Positions 10,523 to 20,500 of a stretch of DNA of 64,000 nucleotides are shown here, piece after piece; position 1 is the first letter of the stretch, and every line of letters starts with the position of its first letter. The stretch lies in NCBI GenBank assembly GCA_016872835.1, contig VGYX01000005.1:62001-126000 (forward strand), given 5' to 3'. The translations under genes and the position numbers were made by a program. The notes below the pieces were generated by a model. That model worked only from the letters and a program-made list of their open reading frames with translations. It did no database searches and had not been told where the DNA came from. Source of the stretch: Planctomycetota bacterium (GTDB lineage: Bacteria; Planctomycetota; Phycisphaerae; Phycisphaerales; SM1A02).

Positions 10523-12085
10523 ATGCCGACCCGATTGCACACCTCCACTGCACTTGCGCCGCTCTGCGTTGTGGCGCTGGCTCTTGCCGCCGACGACGGC
10601 GGCATTGGTGCTTTGCGAGCGCGTCTTGGTGCGTTGACTCCGACGGGAGCCGGTGTGGGTGTGGTGCAAGTTGAGGCCCCCGCGCAGCTCGGTGGCAAGA
10701 CGGACGACTTTGCGCCGGATCTTGCGCTCGCCGATTTCTCCGGCAAGACCGTGACGATGGTGAACTCGCCCAACTCGGTCAGTTGGCACAGCACGAACGT
10801 GGCGCAGCGTCTGTATGGATCGGCCATGTCCCTTGCGCCGGGTGTGACGAACGCATGGATCAACGGTCTCTTCAACTGGCTGCCAGACATGTTGAAGATC
10901 GGAACAGGGCAGGCGCCCGCTGCGCTGCCGAACACGTCGGTGCGCGTGATGAACCACTCGTGGGCGGCGACCTACGGTACCGGCAACGAGTCGGTGGATC
11001 GTGAGGCGATCCGCCGCCTCGACTTCTGGATGACGCGCGATGGCATCCTTGCCGTGTACGGCGAGAACAACGGCGCGGGTTCCGTGCGTCGCCCGATGAT
11101 GGGCGACTGCTTCAATGGCATCAGCGTGGGACGGCTGGACCTTCAGCACTCGGCCGGCGTGACGGGTTCCGCCAGTGACACGCCCGGGCGCATGAAGCCG
11201 GAAATCATCGCGCCCGGCGACTTCACCAGCATGGCCACGCCTCTCGTCAGCTCGGCGGCGGTCGCGCTCGCCGAAACGCTCAAGGGTGCGGAGTTCACGA
11301 GCCTCAGCAACACGCAGCGGGCGCAGCTGACCAAGAGCGCGCTGCTGGGTGGGGCCGATCGCACCGCGTCGTGGGCCAACAACGCGGCTGTCAGTGGATC
11401 GCAGCGCGGGATCGCCACCATGCCCCTCGACGCGATCCGCGGATCGGGCGAACTGAACGTGGATCGTGCGCACCGGATCATCACGGGTGGTCGCCTCAAT
11501 GGCGCCACCACCGCGATGGCAGCCACCAACGCAACGCCGGAGGGCTGGGGCACGGTCACGCTTTCGGCCAATGGCAAGCAGTACTGGCGCTTCCGCCTCT
11601 ACCAGGAGGCGCCGGCGCTCGACTTCACGCTGGTGTGGCCGCGCGGCGTGACGAGCGGATTCAACAGCTACACCTTCGCGAACATGAACGTGAGGCTCCA
11701 GCGCTCGCTGAATGGTGGTGCGGACATGATCCCGTTGGAGGGCGACGCGGGGCTCGCCACGTTCGTGAGCGGCAATGTTTCCAGCGCTTCGGGCGTGGAC
11801 AACGTGGAGACGATCCACCTGACGGGGCTGCGGCCGGGGGAGTACACGCTGGAGGTCAGTCGCGTGGATTCCGCCAGCGGAAGCGTGATGGCGTACGCCT
11901 CCTGGATCGTCGATGACATGGCCTTCGGCCTCGAGGGCGATGTGGACGCGAACGGAACGGTCGACTTCGGTGATGTCGCGCTGACGCTCCTGAACTTCGG
12001 CAGCGACGATCCCGCAAGCGACATGGACGTCAACGGGATGATCGACTTCGGTGACGTGGCGTTGATCCTGCTGAACTTCAGGTGA
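10523..12085 (+). CDS. Secreted subtilisin-like (S8-fold) protein with C-terminal dockerin-like repeats
   Basis: After a signal peptide (~1-22) the protein carries an S8-type fold: His89 in 'SWHSTNVAQ', Asn182/183 in 'ENNGAG' as possible oxyanion residue, and Ser236 in 'FTSMATP'. The catalytic Asp position (usually V-x-D-T-G) reads 'VVQVEAP', with Glu51, and the Gly before 'TSMATP' is Phe, so activity is uncertain. Residues ~472-520 form two Ca-binding EF-hand-like repeats, each ending in 'FGDVAL' plus a short hydrophobic helix: a GC-type dockerin domain, common on planctomycete cell-surface proteins. A role in surface protein processing or polymer use is inferred. 520 residues. Confidence 0.8.
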   Translation: MPTRLHTSTALAPLCVVALALAADDGGIGALRARLGALTPTGAGVGVVQVEAPAQLGGKTDDFAPDLALADFSGKTVTMVNSPNSVSWHSTNVAQRLYGSAMSLAPGVTNAWINGLFNWLPDMLKIGTGQAPAALPNTSVRVMNHSWAATYGTGNESVDREAIRRLDFWMTRDGILAVYGENNGAGSVRRPMMGDCFNGISVGRLDLQHSAGVTGSASDTPGRMKPEIIAPGDFTSMATPLVSSAAVALAETLKGAEFTSLSNTQRAQLTKSALLGGADRTASWANNAAVSGSQRGIATMPLDAIRGSGELNVDRAHRIITGGRLNGATTAMAATNATPEGWGTVTLSANGKQYWRFRLYQEAPALDFTLVWPRGVTSGFNSYTFANMNVRLQRSLNGGADMIPLEGDAGLATFVSGNVSSASGVDNVETIHLTGLRPGEYTLEVSRVDSASGSVMAYASWIVDDMAFGLEGDVDANGTVDFGDVALTLLNFGSDDPASDMDVNGMIDFGDVALILLNFR

Positions 12086-12100
12086 TCGAGCCCCGCCGCG

Positions 12101-12106
12101 TACACT
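12101..12106 (+). promoter_or_regulatory. TANNNT box, leaderless promoter of the ABC permease
   Basis: TACACT lies six bases before the GTG at 12113, within the short gap after the dockerin gene. No Shine-Dalgarno is present, which supports the GTG as both transcription and translation start. Confidence 0.5.
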
Positions 12107-12112
12107 GCACGC

Positions 12113-13906
12113 GTGCGACGACGCACCCGCGAGCGCTTCCAGATCATCCTGCTTGGGGGAATGCTTGCCGTGGCGCTGCTGTGGCCGCTGTGGCTGGTCC
12201 TGCGGGGGGCGTTGCTGGCACAGGACGATTCGTGGACGCTGCATAACCTGCGTGCAGCGGTCGCGGATCCGCTGGCGCGACAGGGGTTGCTGAATGCGCT
12301 GTCGATCGCCGTGTGCGTGACGCTTGGCACGCTGCTGCTGGCCACCCCATTGGCGCTGGTCTCCACGCGCTTCTCGTTCCGCGGCCGCGCGCTGCTGTCT
12401 GGACTGCTGCTCTTGCCCTTGATCCTGCCGACTTTCGTGGGAGCGATCGGTCTGCGCCACCTGCTTGGTCGTGAGGGCGCGTTCAACGCGGTGCTGATGA
12501 AGTGTGGGCTGGTGGATCAGGGGGTGGATTGGCTCTCGATCGGCGGCTTCTGGGCCGTGGTGCTGCTGGAGACGCTCTCGCTGCAGCCGATCGTGTTCCT
12601 GAATCTCTCCGCGGCTCTGGCGAACCTGGACCCCGCGTTGGAAGAGGCGGCCGCAAGCTCTGGCGCGGGCCGATGGACCTGCTTCCGGCGCATCACGCTG
12701 CCGCTGATCCGACCGGGTGCCTTCGCGGGTGCGGTGCTGGTATTCATCTGGAGCTTCACCGAGCTCGGCACACCGCTGATGTTCGAGTACCGCAACGTGA
12801 CCAGCGTGCAGGTGCTCGAGGGCCTGACGGACATGGAGGTGAGCCGTCGACCCTATGCACTGGTCGCGCTGATGCTCGCCGTGGCGCTGATGGCGTATGG
12901 GATCGGCCGACGCGCCGCGCGCGCCCCAGCGCCCGCCTCGCATGGCAAGGCAAGCATGGCCCGGCGCGAACGCGCGCTTGGTGTCTCAGGCACGCTCGCG
13001 TGCTGGGCGCTGCTGGGTGGCGTTGCGTCGCTCTCGGCATTGCCGCATCTCTCGACGATCGTGGCGAGCATGACGCCACCGGCGCAGTGGTGGGGCACGG
13101 TGCTGCCACGCATGGTCACGCTGGAAGGTTGGCGCGAGGCGCTCGGGCATCCGCTTGCGGTGTCGAGCATCCGCAACAGTCTGGTGCTGGCGACGATCGC
13201 CACGGGGATCGCCACGGCGGTGGGGCTTGCCTCGGCGCGACTCACGGTGCGCGGAAGGGTGCGCGGTCGAGGGCTGATCGATGCGCTCGTGATGCTGCCG
13301 CTGGCGGTGCCCGGACTGGTGATGGCCTTCGGCTTCGTGGCCATGAGTCTGGAGTGGCCCTTCGGTGGCCGCATGCCGTCGGTGCTGGCGACGGTGACGG
13401 GCGCGATCCTGCCGGCCGCGTGGGCAGCCTGGCTTGCCGACGCACCCCTGAAGCCGCTGGCCGACATCCTGGGCGCTGATCCCAACCCGTTCCCACTGCT
13501 CATCGTGGCCTATGCGGTTCGCCGCATGCCGTATGTGGCCCGCAGCGCCGCCGCCGGCCTGCAGCAGACCAGCGTGAGCATGGAGGAGGCTGCATGGAAC
13601 GCGGGGGCGAACCGCTGGACCACGCTGCGTCGCGTGGTGCTGCCGCTGATCGCCGCGAATCTGGTGGCGGGGGCGTTGCTCTCGTTCAGCTTCAGCATGC
13701 TGGAGGTGAGCGACAGCCTGCTGCTCGCCCAGCGCGAGCGTGACTACCCGATCACCAAGGCGATCTACGTGCTGTACGACAGGCTGGGCGATGGCGAGCA
13801 GGTGGCCGCAGCGATGGGAGTGTGGGCGATGGTGCTGCTTGCGGTGACGCTGCTCGCCGCCAACGCGGTGATCGGTCGGCGCATGGGCGCGCTGTTCCGG
13901 GTGTGA
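12113..13906 (+). CDS. Two-domain ABC transporter permease (iron/thiamine FbpB type)
   Basis: An inner-membrane permease made of two fused BPD-type halves, each with about six TM helices and its own EAA loop for docking the ATPase: 'EEAAASSGAGRWTCFRRI' in the first half and 'EEAAWNAGANRWTTLRRV' in the second. This duplicated layout and the ~597-residue length match ferric-iron (FbpB/AfuB) and related importers. No ATPase or substrate-binding protein gene is adjacent, so it must use partners from elsewhere and the substrate is not certain. The GTG start is supported by the box six bases upstream. Confidence 0.85.
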   Translation: MRRRTRERFQIILLGGMLAVALLWPLWLVLRGALLAQDDSWTLHNLRAAVADPLARQGLLNALSIAVCVTLGTLLLATPLALVSTRFSFRGRALLSGLLLLPLILPTFVGAIGLRHLLGREGAFNAVLMKCGLVDQGVDWLSIGGFWAVVLLETLSLQPIVFLNLSAALANLDPALEEAAASSGAGRWTCFRRITLPLIRPGAFAGAVLVFIWSFTELGTPLMFEYRNVTSVQVLEGLTDMEVSRRPYALVALMLAVALMAYGIGRRAARAPAPASHGKASMARRERALGVSGTLACWALLGGVASLSALPHLSTIVASMTPPAQWWGTVLPRMVTLEGWREALGHPLAVSSIRNSLVLATIATGIATAVGLASARLTVRGRVRGRGLIDALVMLPLAVPGLVMAFGFVAMSLEWPFGGRMPSVLATVTGAILPAAWAAWLADAPLKPLADILGADPNPFPLLIVAYAVRRMPYVARSAAAGLQQTSVSMEEAAWNAGANRWTTLRRVVLPLIAANLVAGALLSFSFSMLEVSDSLLLAQRERDYPITKAIYVLYDRLGDGEQVAAAMGVWAMVLLAVTLLAANAVIGRRMGALFRV

Positions 13907-13936
13907 GCGCGGGGCGACCGGGCGGAAACGCCTGTC

Positions 13937-13942
13937 TATACT
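13937..13942 (+). promoter_or_regulatory. TANNNT box, leaderless promoter of nuoD
   Basis: TATACT, five of six bases of the sigma-70 -10 consensus, is six bases before the nuoD ATG. The -35 region shows nothing like TTGACA. The nuo mRNA is predicted to begin at the start codon. Confidence 0.6.
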
Positions 13943-13948
13943 CGACCC

Positions 13949-15238
13949 ATGCCTTACACCCTCAGCCCCGACGAGACCATCGGCCTCGACGTGGAGAGCA
14001 CCGAGTACCTGAAGGATCATGTGCAGGCGCCTGACCGCTGGGTGCTGAACTTCGGACCGCAGCATCCGGCCACGCACACCACGCTGCGCATCGTGCTGGA
14101 ACTGGACGGCGAGCGCGTGGCCCGTGCCACCCCGCACATCGGCTACCTGCACTCGGGCTTCGAGAAATTGGGCGAGCATCACGACTGGAACCAGTGGGTC
14201 TGCACCGCCAGCCGCATGGACTACGTCAGCCCGATCGTGAACGACATCGCGTGGCACCACGCGGTCGAGACACTGTTCGGCATCGACGTGACCCCGCGCT
14301 GCAAGGTGGTGCGCACGATCATGGCCGAGATCGGCCGCTTGCAGAACCATCTGCTGTGCATCGGTGCGGCAGGCCTGGACCTGGGCGCATTCACCGGCTT
14401 CCTGTACGGCTTCAACGAGCGTGAATTCATCTACGACATCGTGGAATACGTCAGTGGCCAGCGCTTCCACCCGGACTGGACGCGTGTGGGCGGCGCTTGG
14501 CGCGACCTGCCCGACGACGACACGTTCGTGCGCATGGTGCGCAACTTCATCGACGTGCGTCTGCCGAAGGCGATCACCGACCTCGAGACGCTGCTGAACC
14601 GCAACCGCATCTTCCGTGACCGCCTTGAGGGCGTGGGCACCATCAGTCGCGAGGACGCGATCGCGTGGAGCCTGACCGGACCGATGGCACGCGCCAGCGG
14701 CGTGCGTCGTGACGTTCGCAAGGACGAGCCCTATCTGTGCTACGCACCGAACTGGGATGGCGAGGGCGCCGATCCCGTGAAGTTCAGCGTTGCCGTGGGC
14801 AGCAAGGGCGACTGCTTCGAGCGCTACCTGGTGCGCATGGAGGAAGTGAAGCAGAGCGCGAAGATCATCGACCAGCTGATCCACCGCATCCCGAAGGGCT
14901 CCATGAACGTGGGTGCCGACTCCAAGGCCGTGATCCCGCCGAAGGGCGACGTATACGGCAGCATCGAGGGCACGATCCAGCTGTTCGAGCTGGTGATGCA
15001 CAATCGTGGATGGGACGTTCCGGTGGGCGAGACCTATACGGCGATCGAGAGCCCCAACGGCGAGCTCGGCTTCTTCGTGGTGGGCGCCGGCGGCAAGTAC
15101 CCGTGGCGCGTGCGCTGCCGTCCACCGTGCTTCATGAACTACCAGTGCTTCCCCAAGCTCATCGAGGGTCATCAGCTCGCCGACGTGGTGGCCGTGATCG
15201 GCAGCATCAACGTGATCGCCGCCGAGCTGGACCGGTGA
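13949..15238 (+). CDS. nuoD: NADH-quinone oxidoreductase subunit D
   Basis: The 49-kDa subunit of respiratory complex I, located in the Q module of the peripheral arm and forming part of the quinone site. Family motifs are clear: 'NFGPQHPATHTTLR', 'HIGYLHSGFEKLGE', 'YVSPIVNDIAWHHAVE', and the ending 'VVAVIGSINVIAAELDR'. 429 residues is normal for an unfused NuoD. nuoE follows after 20 bases. nuoA-C are not upstream (an ABC permease is there), so the complex I genes of this genome are split into more than one locus. Confidence 0.97.
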   Translation: MPYTLSPDETIGLDVESTEYLKDHVQAPDRWVLNFGPQHPATHTTLRIVLELDGERVARATPHIGYLHSGFEKLGEHHDWNQWVCTASRMDYVSPIVNDIAWHHAVETLFGIDVTPRCKVVRTIMAEIGRLQNHLLCIGAAGLDLGAFTGFLYGFNEREFIYDIVEYVSGQRFHPDWTRVGGAWRDLPDDDTFVRMVRNFIDVRLPKAITDLETLLNRNRIFRDRLEGVGTISREDAIAWSLTGPMARASGVRRDVRKDEPYLCYAPNWDGEGADPVKFSVAVGSKGDCFERYLVRMEEVKQSAKIIDQLIHRIPKGSMNVGADSKAVIPPKGDVYGSIEGTIQLFELVMHNRGWDVPVGETYTAIESPNGELGFFVVGAGGKYPWRVRCRPPCFMNYQCFPKLIEGHQLADVVAVIGSINVIAAELDR

Positions 15239-15258
15239 ACCGAGGATCGAACTGAACC

Positions 15259-15804
15259 ATGGCCTGGACCGCGAAACCATCCGCCACGCAGCGCATCGAG
15301 CGCCGCGCCGAGCCCTACCTGACCGACGCCCTGAAGCAGAAGTGGTCGCAGGAGATCCTGTCGAAGTACGCCACGAAGCACGGGGCGCTGATGCCGATCC
15401 TGCACGAGATCCAGCATGCGCACCGGCACATCCCGTATCAGGCGATGATCGAGGTGGCGCAGTTCCTCGAGATCAAGCCCGCCGACGTGCTCGACACGGT
15501 GACCTTCTACGAGGAGTTCACCACCGAGAAGGTGGGCGAGTGCGTGATCGGCATCTGTCAGAGCATCGCGTGCGAGGTCTGCGGCCACCAGAAGCTGCTC
15601 GACCACGTGCGCCGTCGCCTGGATCTGGAGCCGCACGAGACGACCGATGACGGCAAGTTCACGCTGCTCACGCTCGAGTGCCTTGGCAGCTGCGACACCG
15701 CGCCAGTGGCGCTCTTCAACGAGACGCTGCACGAGAACCTGACCATCGAAAAGGTCGACGCGCTGATCGACCAGGCGAAGGCTGGGAAGGCGAAGCACGC
15801 ATGA
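15259..15804 (+). CDS. nuoE: NADH-quinone oxidoreductase subunit E
   Basis: The 24-kDa subunit of the complex I NADH-dehydrogenase module, which binds a [2Fe-2S] cluster (N1a). Four candidate cluster Cys are seen in 'GICQSIACEVCG' and 'LECLGSCDTAPV', with a thioredoxin-like fold expected. 181 residues, normal length. Its stop overlaps the next small gene (ATGA), suggesting translational coupling within the nuoD-E-orf-F operon. Confidence 0.96.
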   Translation: MAWTAKPSATQRIERRAEPYLTDALKQKWSQEILSKYATKHGALMPILHEIQHAHRHIPYQAMIEVAQFLEIKPADVLDTVTFYEEFTTEKVGECVIGICQSIACEVCGHQKLLDHVRRRLDLEPHETTDDGKFTLLTLECLGSCDTAPVALFNETLHENLTIEKVDALIDQAKAGKAKHA

Positions 15805-16007
15805 GCAATTCCGGTGCGAGCCAGCCCAGCATCTCGCGCTGCGTCGGGCAGGCGGTGGGCATCCTGTGGGATGCGATCCGCGCGCCCGTGAAGCCCAAGG
15901 CGGTCGAGGTGAACCGCACGACCGAGACCCTGCAGCGCGACGGCGTCACGCTGCGACGAACCACGATCGACGAGGTGGTGGTGACCCCGCCGCCGCAGAA
16001 CCCCTGA
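15801..16007 (+). CDS. Small unknown protein between nuoE and nuoF
   Basis: A 68-residue frame that begins with ATG inside the nuoE stop (ATGA) and ends 10 bases before nuoF, so it fills the gap exactly. It has a possible amphipathic helix ('CVGQAVGILWDAIRAP'), then a basic/polar stretch ('RTTETLQRDGVTLRRTTI') and a Pro-rich end. No Cys pairs or TM helix. I do not recognise a family. Position suggests an accessory or assembly factor for the NADH module, but that is inference only. Confidence 0.65.
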   Translation: MSNSGASQPSISRCVGQAVGILWDAIRAPVKPKAVEVNRTTETLQRDGVTLRRTTIDEVVVTPPPQNP

Positions 16008-16017
16008 ACGGATTCCC

Positions 16018-17367
16018 ATGAAGCTCTCCGAACCCGTCCTGACCAAGCGCATCCCCGGTGGCCTCTTTGGCGACGCGAAGCAGCGCCGCACCATCGGCTT
16101 CGAGGAGTACGTGAAGACCGGCGGCTACAAGGCGCTCGAGAAGGCGCTGTCCATGGAGCCCTCGGCCGTGGTGAGCATGGTGAAGGACGCCGTGGTGCGA
16201 GGTCGTGGTGGCGCGGGCTTCCCGGCGGGACTGAAGTGGAGCTTCCTGGCGCCGATCGACGGTGGTCGCCGCTACCTGGCGATCAACTGCGACGAGGCCG
16301 AGCCGGGCACCTTCAAGGATCGTCTGCTCGTCGACTTCGATCCGCATCAGGTGCTCGAGGGCATCGCGATCGCGTGCTGGGCGTGCCAGCTCGACACCGC
16401 GTACTTCTTCATCCGCGGCGAGTATCACCATCAGGCGAAGGTCTTCCAGAAGGCCATCGAGGAGGCCTACGCCGGCGGCATCTTCGGAAAGCAGGGCCTG
16501 CTGAAGGGCAAGAGCAAGTTCGCGGTCGAGTGCATCCTGCACCGCGGCGCGGGCGCGTACATCTGCGGCGAGGAGACCGGTCTGCTTGAGGCGATCGAGG
16601 GCAAGCGCGGCTGGCCGCGCATCAAGCCGCCGTTCCCCGCGGTGAAGGGCCTGTTCGGCCGGCCGACCATCGTGAACAACGTCGAGACGCTCGCCGCGGC
16701 CATGCACGTGGTGGATCGCGGTGTCGAGTGGTGGAAGGGCATCGGCGTGCAGAGCCGCTTCCCCGGCGGCATGCCCAGCTTCGGCCCGAAGCTGATGGGC
16801 GTGAGCGGGCACGTGAATCGCCCCGGCGTGTACGAGGCGCCGCTCGGCGTGAAGCTGAGCACGCTGGTGAACGACTACTGCGGCGGCATGCGCAACGGCA
16901 AGAAGTTCAAGGGCGCCATCGCCGGCGGCGTGAGCATGGGCGTGCTGGGCGCGGACCAGTTCGACGCGCCGATGGACTTCGACATTGGTCGCGACCATCA
17001 GGTGCTGGGGCTCGGCACCGCGTGCCCGACCGTGTTCGACGAGGACACCGACATGGTGGCCGTGGCACGCAACATCGCGCGCTTCTTCAAGAACGAGAGC
17101 TGCGGCCAGTGCACCCCGTGCCGCGAAGGCAGCGGCTGGATGCTGAAGACGCTGATGCGCATCGAGCGTGGTGACGGCACCAGCGCCGATCTGGACCTGC
17201 TGCTCGAGGTGGCGGGAAGCATGGGCCTGACGCCCGGCACCACCATCTGCGGTCTGGCCGACGGCAACAACTGGGCCGTGCGCACCATCGTGAACAAGTA
17301 CCGAAGCGAGTTCGAGGCGCGCGTGAAGCCCAAGTTCGTGCCGGTGTATGTGACGGCGGGGCGGTGA
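16018..17367 (+). CDS. nuoF: NADH-quinone oxidoreductase subunit F
   Basis: The 51-kDa subunit of complex I that oxidises NADH and holds FMN and the [4Fe-4S] cluster N3. The NADH/FMN motifs are 'RGRGGAGFPAGLKW' and 'YLAINCDEAEPGTFKDR', followed by 'GAGAYICGEETGLLEAIEG'. The cluster Cys are in 'SCGQCTPCREG' (~362-370) plus a distal Cys in 'TTICGLADG'. 449 residues, normal length. It is the last gene of the local operon: nuoG does not follow, and the next gene 184 bases on is unrelated. Confidence 0.97.
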   Translation: MKLSEPVLTKRIPGGLFGDAKQRRTIGFEEYVKTGGYKALEKALSMEPSAVVSMVKDAVVRGRGGAGFPAGLKWSFLAPIDGGRRYLAINCDEAEPGTFKDRLLVDFDPHQVLEGIAIACWACQLDTAYFFIRGEYHHQAKVFQKAIEEAYAGGIFGKQGLLKGKSKFAVECILHRGAGAYICGEETGLLEAIEGKRGWPRIKPPFPAVKGLFGRPTIVNNVETLAAAMHVVDRGVEWWKGIGVQSRFPGGMPSFGPKLMGVSGHVNRPGVYEAPLGVKLSTLVNDYCGGMRNGKKFKGAIAGGVSMGVLGADQFDAPMDFDIGRDHQVLGLGTACPTVFDEDTDMVAVARNIARFFKNESCGQCTPCREGSGWMLKTLMRIERGDGTSADLDLLLEVAGSMGLTPGTTICGLADGNNWAVRTIVNKYRSEFEARVKPKFVPVYVTAGR

Positions 17368-17462
17368 GCAGGTTGCGGACACCCTGAAAGGCGCGCTCCG
17401 CATCTGGAAGGGTGATGGAGTCGCTGCAAGGTCCCTATCGGCCCCTAAAGGCCAGATTGTTC

Positions 17463-17490
17463 TTGCCAGGAGTCTCCGACGGGGTACTTT
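17463..17490 (+). promoter_or_regulatory. Candidate sigma-70 promoter of the RCC1 gene
   Basis: TTGCCA (17463-17468) and TACTTT (17485-17490) are 16 bases apart. They lie ~60 bases before the ATG at 17552 in a 184-base gap, so this gene would have a leader of about 55 bases. Nothing else is evident in the gap. Confidence 0.45.
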
Positions 17491-17551
17491 CGTGCGGTCC
17501 TGACCGCTTTGCGCGGCTCGAAATTGAGCGAATCCGTCCTCCGGCCCGAAG

Positions 17552-20500
17552 ATGCCTGACATGCTTGCCCGTCGCCTGCTCTCGATCGTCTGTCTCTCGG
17601 TGATCGGGATTCTGGATCCTGCATCCCTCGCCGGTGGACAGGTCGTCGGCTGGTGGCCGGGTCAGGAGCGCGGTTTGCTGACATCCGGCAACTCTTCGCC
17701 ACTGGGCTTCCGGCGCATCGCCGGTGGCAGCGAACACAGCGTGGCGTTGCGGGCGGACGGCACGGTCGCGTGCTGGGGATCGAACGAAACCGGCGAGACC
17801 GTGGCGCCGACGGGACTCGGTGGAGTTCGGAAGGTGGTCGCCCGCAGCCTTTACTCGGGGGCGTTGAAGTCGGATGGCACCGTCATCTGCTGGGGCGCGC
17901 CTTACAACGGCGCGCTGGAGCCTCCTGCAGGGCTCGCTTCGGCGGTGGATCTCGCCGCGGGTGGCGGCTTCTTCATCGCAGCGCTCGCCGATGGCTCGGT
18001 ACGCTGTTGGGGCGCCAACTGGGACGGACAGACTTCGATTCCCCAAGGTTTGGACGGCGTCGTCCGCGTCGGCGCTGGACTCGATTTCTCGCTCGCGTGT
18101 CGCAGTGATGGCGCGGTGCGCGCCTGGGGCCGGAACTCGAACGGTCAGTGCGATGTTCCGAGCGACCTGGGCGACGCAGTCGCGGTGGCGGGCGGTCTCT
18201 CGCATGCCGTCGCGTTGCGAGCCGGCGGAGCGATCCGGTGCTGGGGCTGCCGCGGAGCGTCGCAGGCACCCGTGACGGTGCCGGACGGGCTCGGCACCGT
18301 CGTCGAGATCGCGGCCGGCACCAATCACACGGTTGCGCTGTCCTCCCAGGGCACCGTGCGTTGCTGGGGCACCGACGATGGTCGCGGTTCCTGTGGCGTG
18401 CCGTCCGGGCTTTCGGGTGTGGTGTCGATCGGTGCGGGCGAGGCGCATTCCATCGCGGTGCGCTCCGATGGCTCGGTCGTTTCGTGGGGCTGGAACAACT
18501 CGGGTCAGTGCAACCCGCCTCGAAGTTCCTTCGGGGTGGTCGGCGTCACCTCAAGCGGCATTCGAGTCACGCTGGTGAAGGATGACGGCACCGTCACGGT
18601 CTGGGGAGACGGAGGATCCGATGTTCCGGCCGGCATTTTCGGTGTCACGAGCGCGGACACGGGCGATTATCACAGCATCGCGCTCAAGTCCGACGGTTCA
18701 GTTGCTTGCTGGGGCGACAACGGCGCGGGCGCGTGCGATGTGCCTGCCGGTCTTTCGCCGTCGAAGCGGGTCGCGGCCGGAGGCTATCACTCGTTGGCGC
18801 TCTCGATGCAGGGTCGCGCGGCCTGTTGGGGGCTCGACGCGTACGGACAGTGCACGCCGCCCCAGCAGATGCCCACGCTTGTCGAGATCGGTGCGGGCAA
18901 GTTGCACAGTCTCGCGGTGAGATCGGACGGTTTGGTCGAGGCGTGGGGAGCGGGGAGCGTCAATGGCGGCTCCTGGCCCGACTATGGTCAGAGTGCCGTC
19001 CCTTCTGGTCTGCATTCGGTCATGCAGGTGGACGCAGGCGATTTTCACTCGGTCGCGCTTCGCATCGATGGCACGGTCGTCTGCTGGGGATCCAACGCGG
19101 CCGGACAGTGCGCCGTTCCCGAGGATCTGCCGCCGGCGGTGCAGGTGGCGGCGGGCAATGTATTCACGCTCGCGCTCCGTGCGGACGGCAGTGTGCGTGG
19201 CTGGCTCGAGTCGATGGCGCGTGTTCCGACGGGACTCGATCATGTGCGGTCGATCGCGGCAGGCAACAACGCCTTCGCGCTGCTCGATGAATCGCTGAGC
19301 TCGTGCATCGGCGGCGACGGCGCGGGAAGCGCCTCGCTGGCGGTGAGTGGCGGTCTGTGGCAGGACGTCGGCATCTGGAACTGGACGGGAGGTGGTCGAC
19401 GCGTACCCGGTGCGGCCTCGGTCGTGGACTTCGGCAGCTATGCGAGCGTCGGCAGTGCATGCGATGCCGCGGCCGCCGCCCTGACCACGCGCTCGGCGAC
19501 GACCCTTCTCGTTCCGACGACGGCCTCGGTGCCCGGCAACGATCATTCGATCCGCGTCACGGGCAAGGCGCAACTCGCGGGCCGCCTGTGGCTGCTCGGC
19601 GTACACGGTGCCGCCAGCGCGCTTCCCGAGGATCTCGACCTGCCCGTGCTGAGTGCCGGCGAGGTTGAGGGCACCTTCGACCTCATCCAGACGGAGGTGC
19701 CGCCCCCTCCCGGATTTTTCGTCACGCTCGTGCCGGAGGACGTGGACGGTCGCACGGTGCTCTCGCTTCGTCTGCTGGCGCTTCCCGGTGGCGGCGAACT
19801 GACGGCGAGCTCGACCGGCACCTTCAGCGGCAAGGCCGTGGCCGCGGAGACGATCGACATCAATCACGATGGCTTCGATGATCTGGCGCTGGCGGTGGAC
19901 TTTGGCGCGGGTCAGAACGGCCTGATCCAGATCCTGCTCAACGACGGTGCGGGCGGTCTGGGCAGCGCCAGCGTGCTGACGAGCATTCCGTTGCAGCCGA
20001 CCTGCCTTGCGGTGGGTGACGTGGATGGCGATGGCGATCGAGACGTTGCGGTGGGCATTTCGAGCGATTCCACCGCGCGTGTGTACCTGGACAACGGCAC
20101 TGGCTCGCTGATGGCGAGCACGGTGTATTCAGGCCTTGGTGGCACGCCGCTTTCCATCGCGATCGTGGAGCCGGCTGGCTCGAGCGTGATGGCGGCGACG
20201 GGATTCGTCGCGGTCGGCACGAGCAATTCGAAGCTGCGCATCTACTCCGAGACGGTGCTGCAGCAGGAGATCGTGCTGGCCGGCACTCCGAACACGCTGA
20301 AGCCCGGCAAGACCGACGTGATCCGACCAACCGGCATCAACTCAGGTGGCACACGCACGGCCTCGATCGATGGCCTGTTGCCTGTGGCCGAGACCGGTTT
20401 CGTGCAGACGCTCATGCGGGCACCGAGCGGCTTATTCGAGTTGAAGCAGACGATGTACCTGACCGCGAAGCCCGTGGCGATGGACGTGGCTGACCTGGAT

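Noticed and set aside
17430-17455. Hairpin GGCC-CCTAAA-GGCC after nuoF
   Set aside because: Only four paired bases and no T-run; too weak for a terminator.
17552-19290. Direct repeats as a CRISPR or tandem DNA repeat
   Set aside because: They are in-frame RCC1 coding repeats of about 150 bases with variable sequence, not identical short repeats with spacers.
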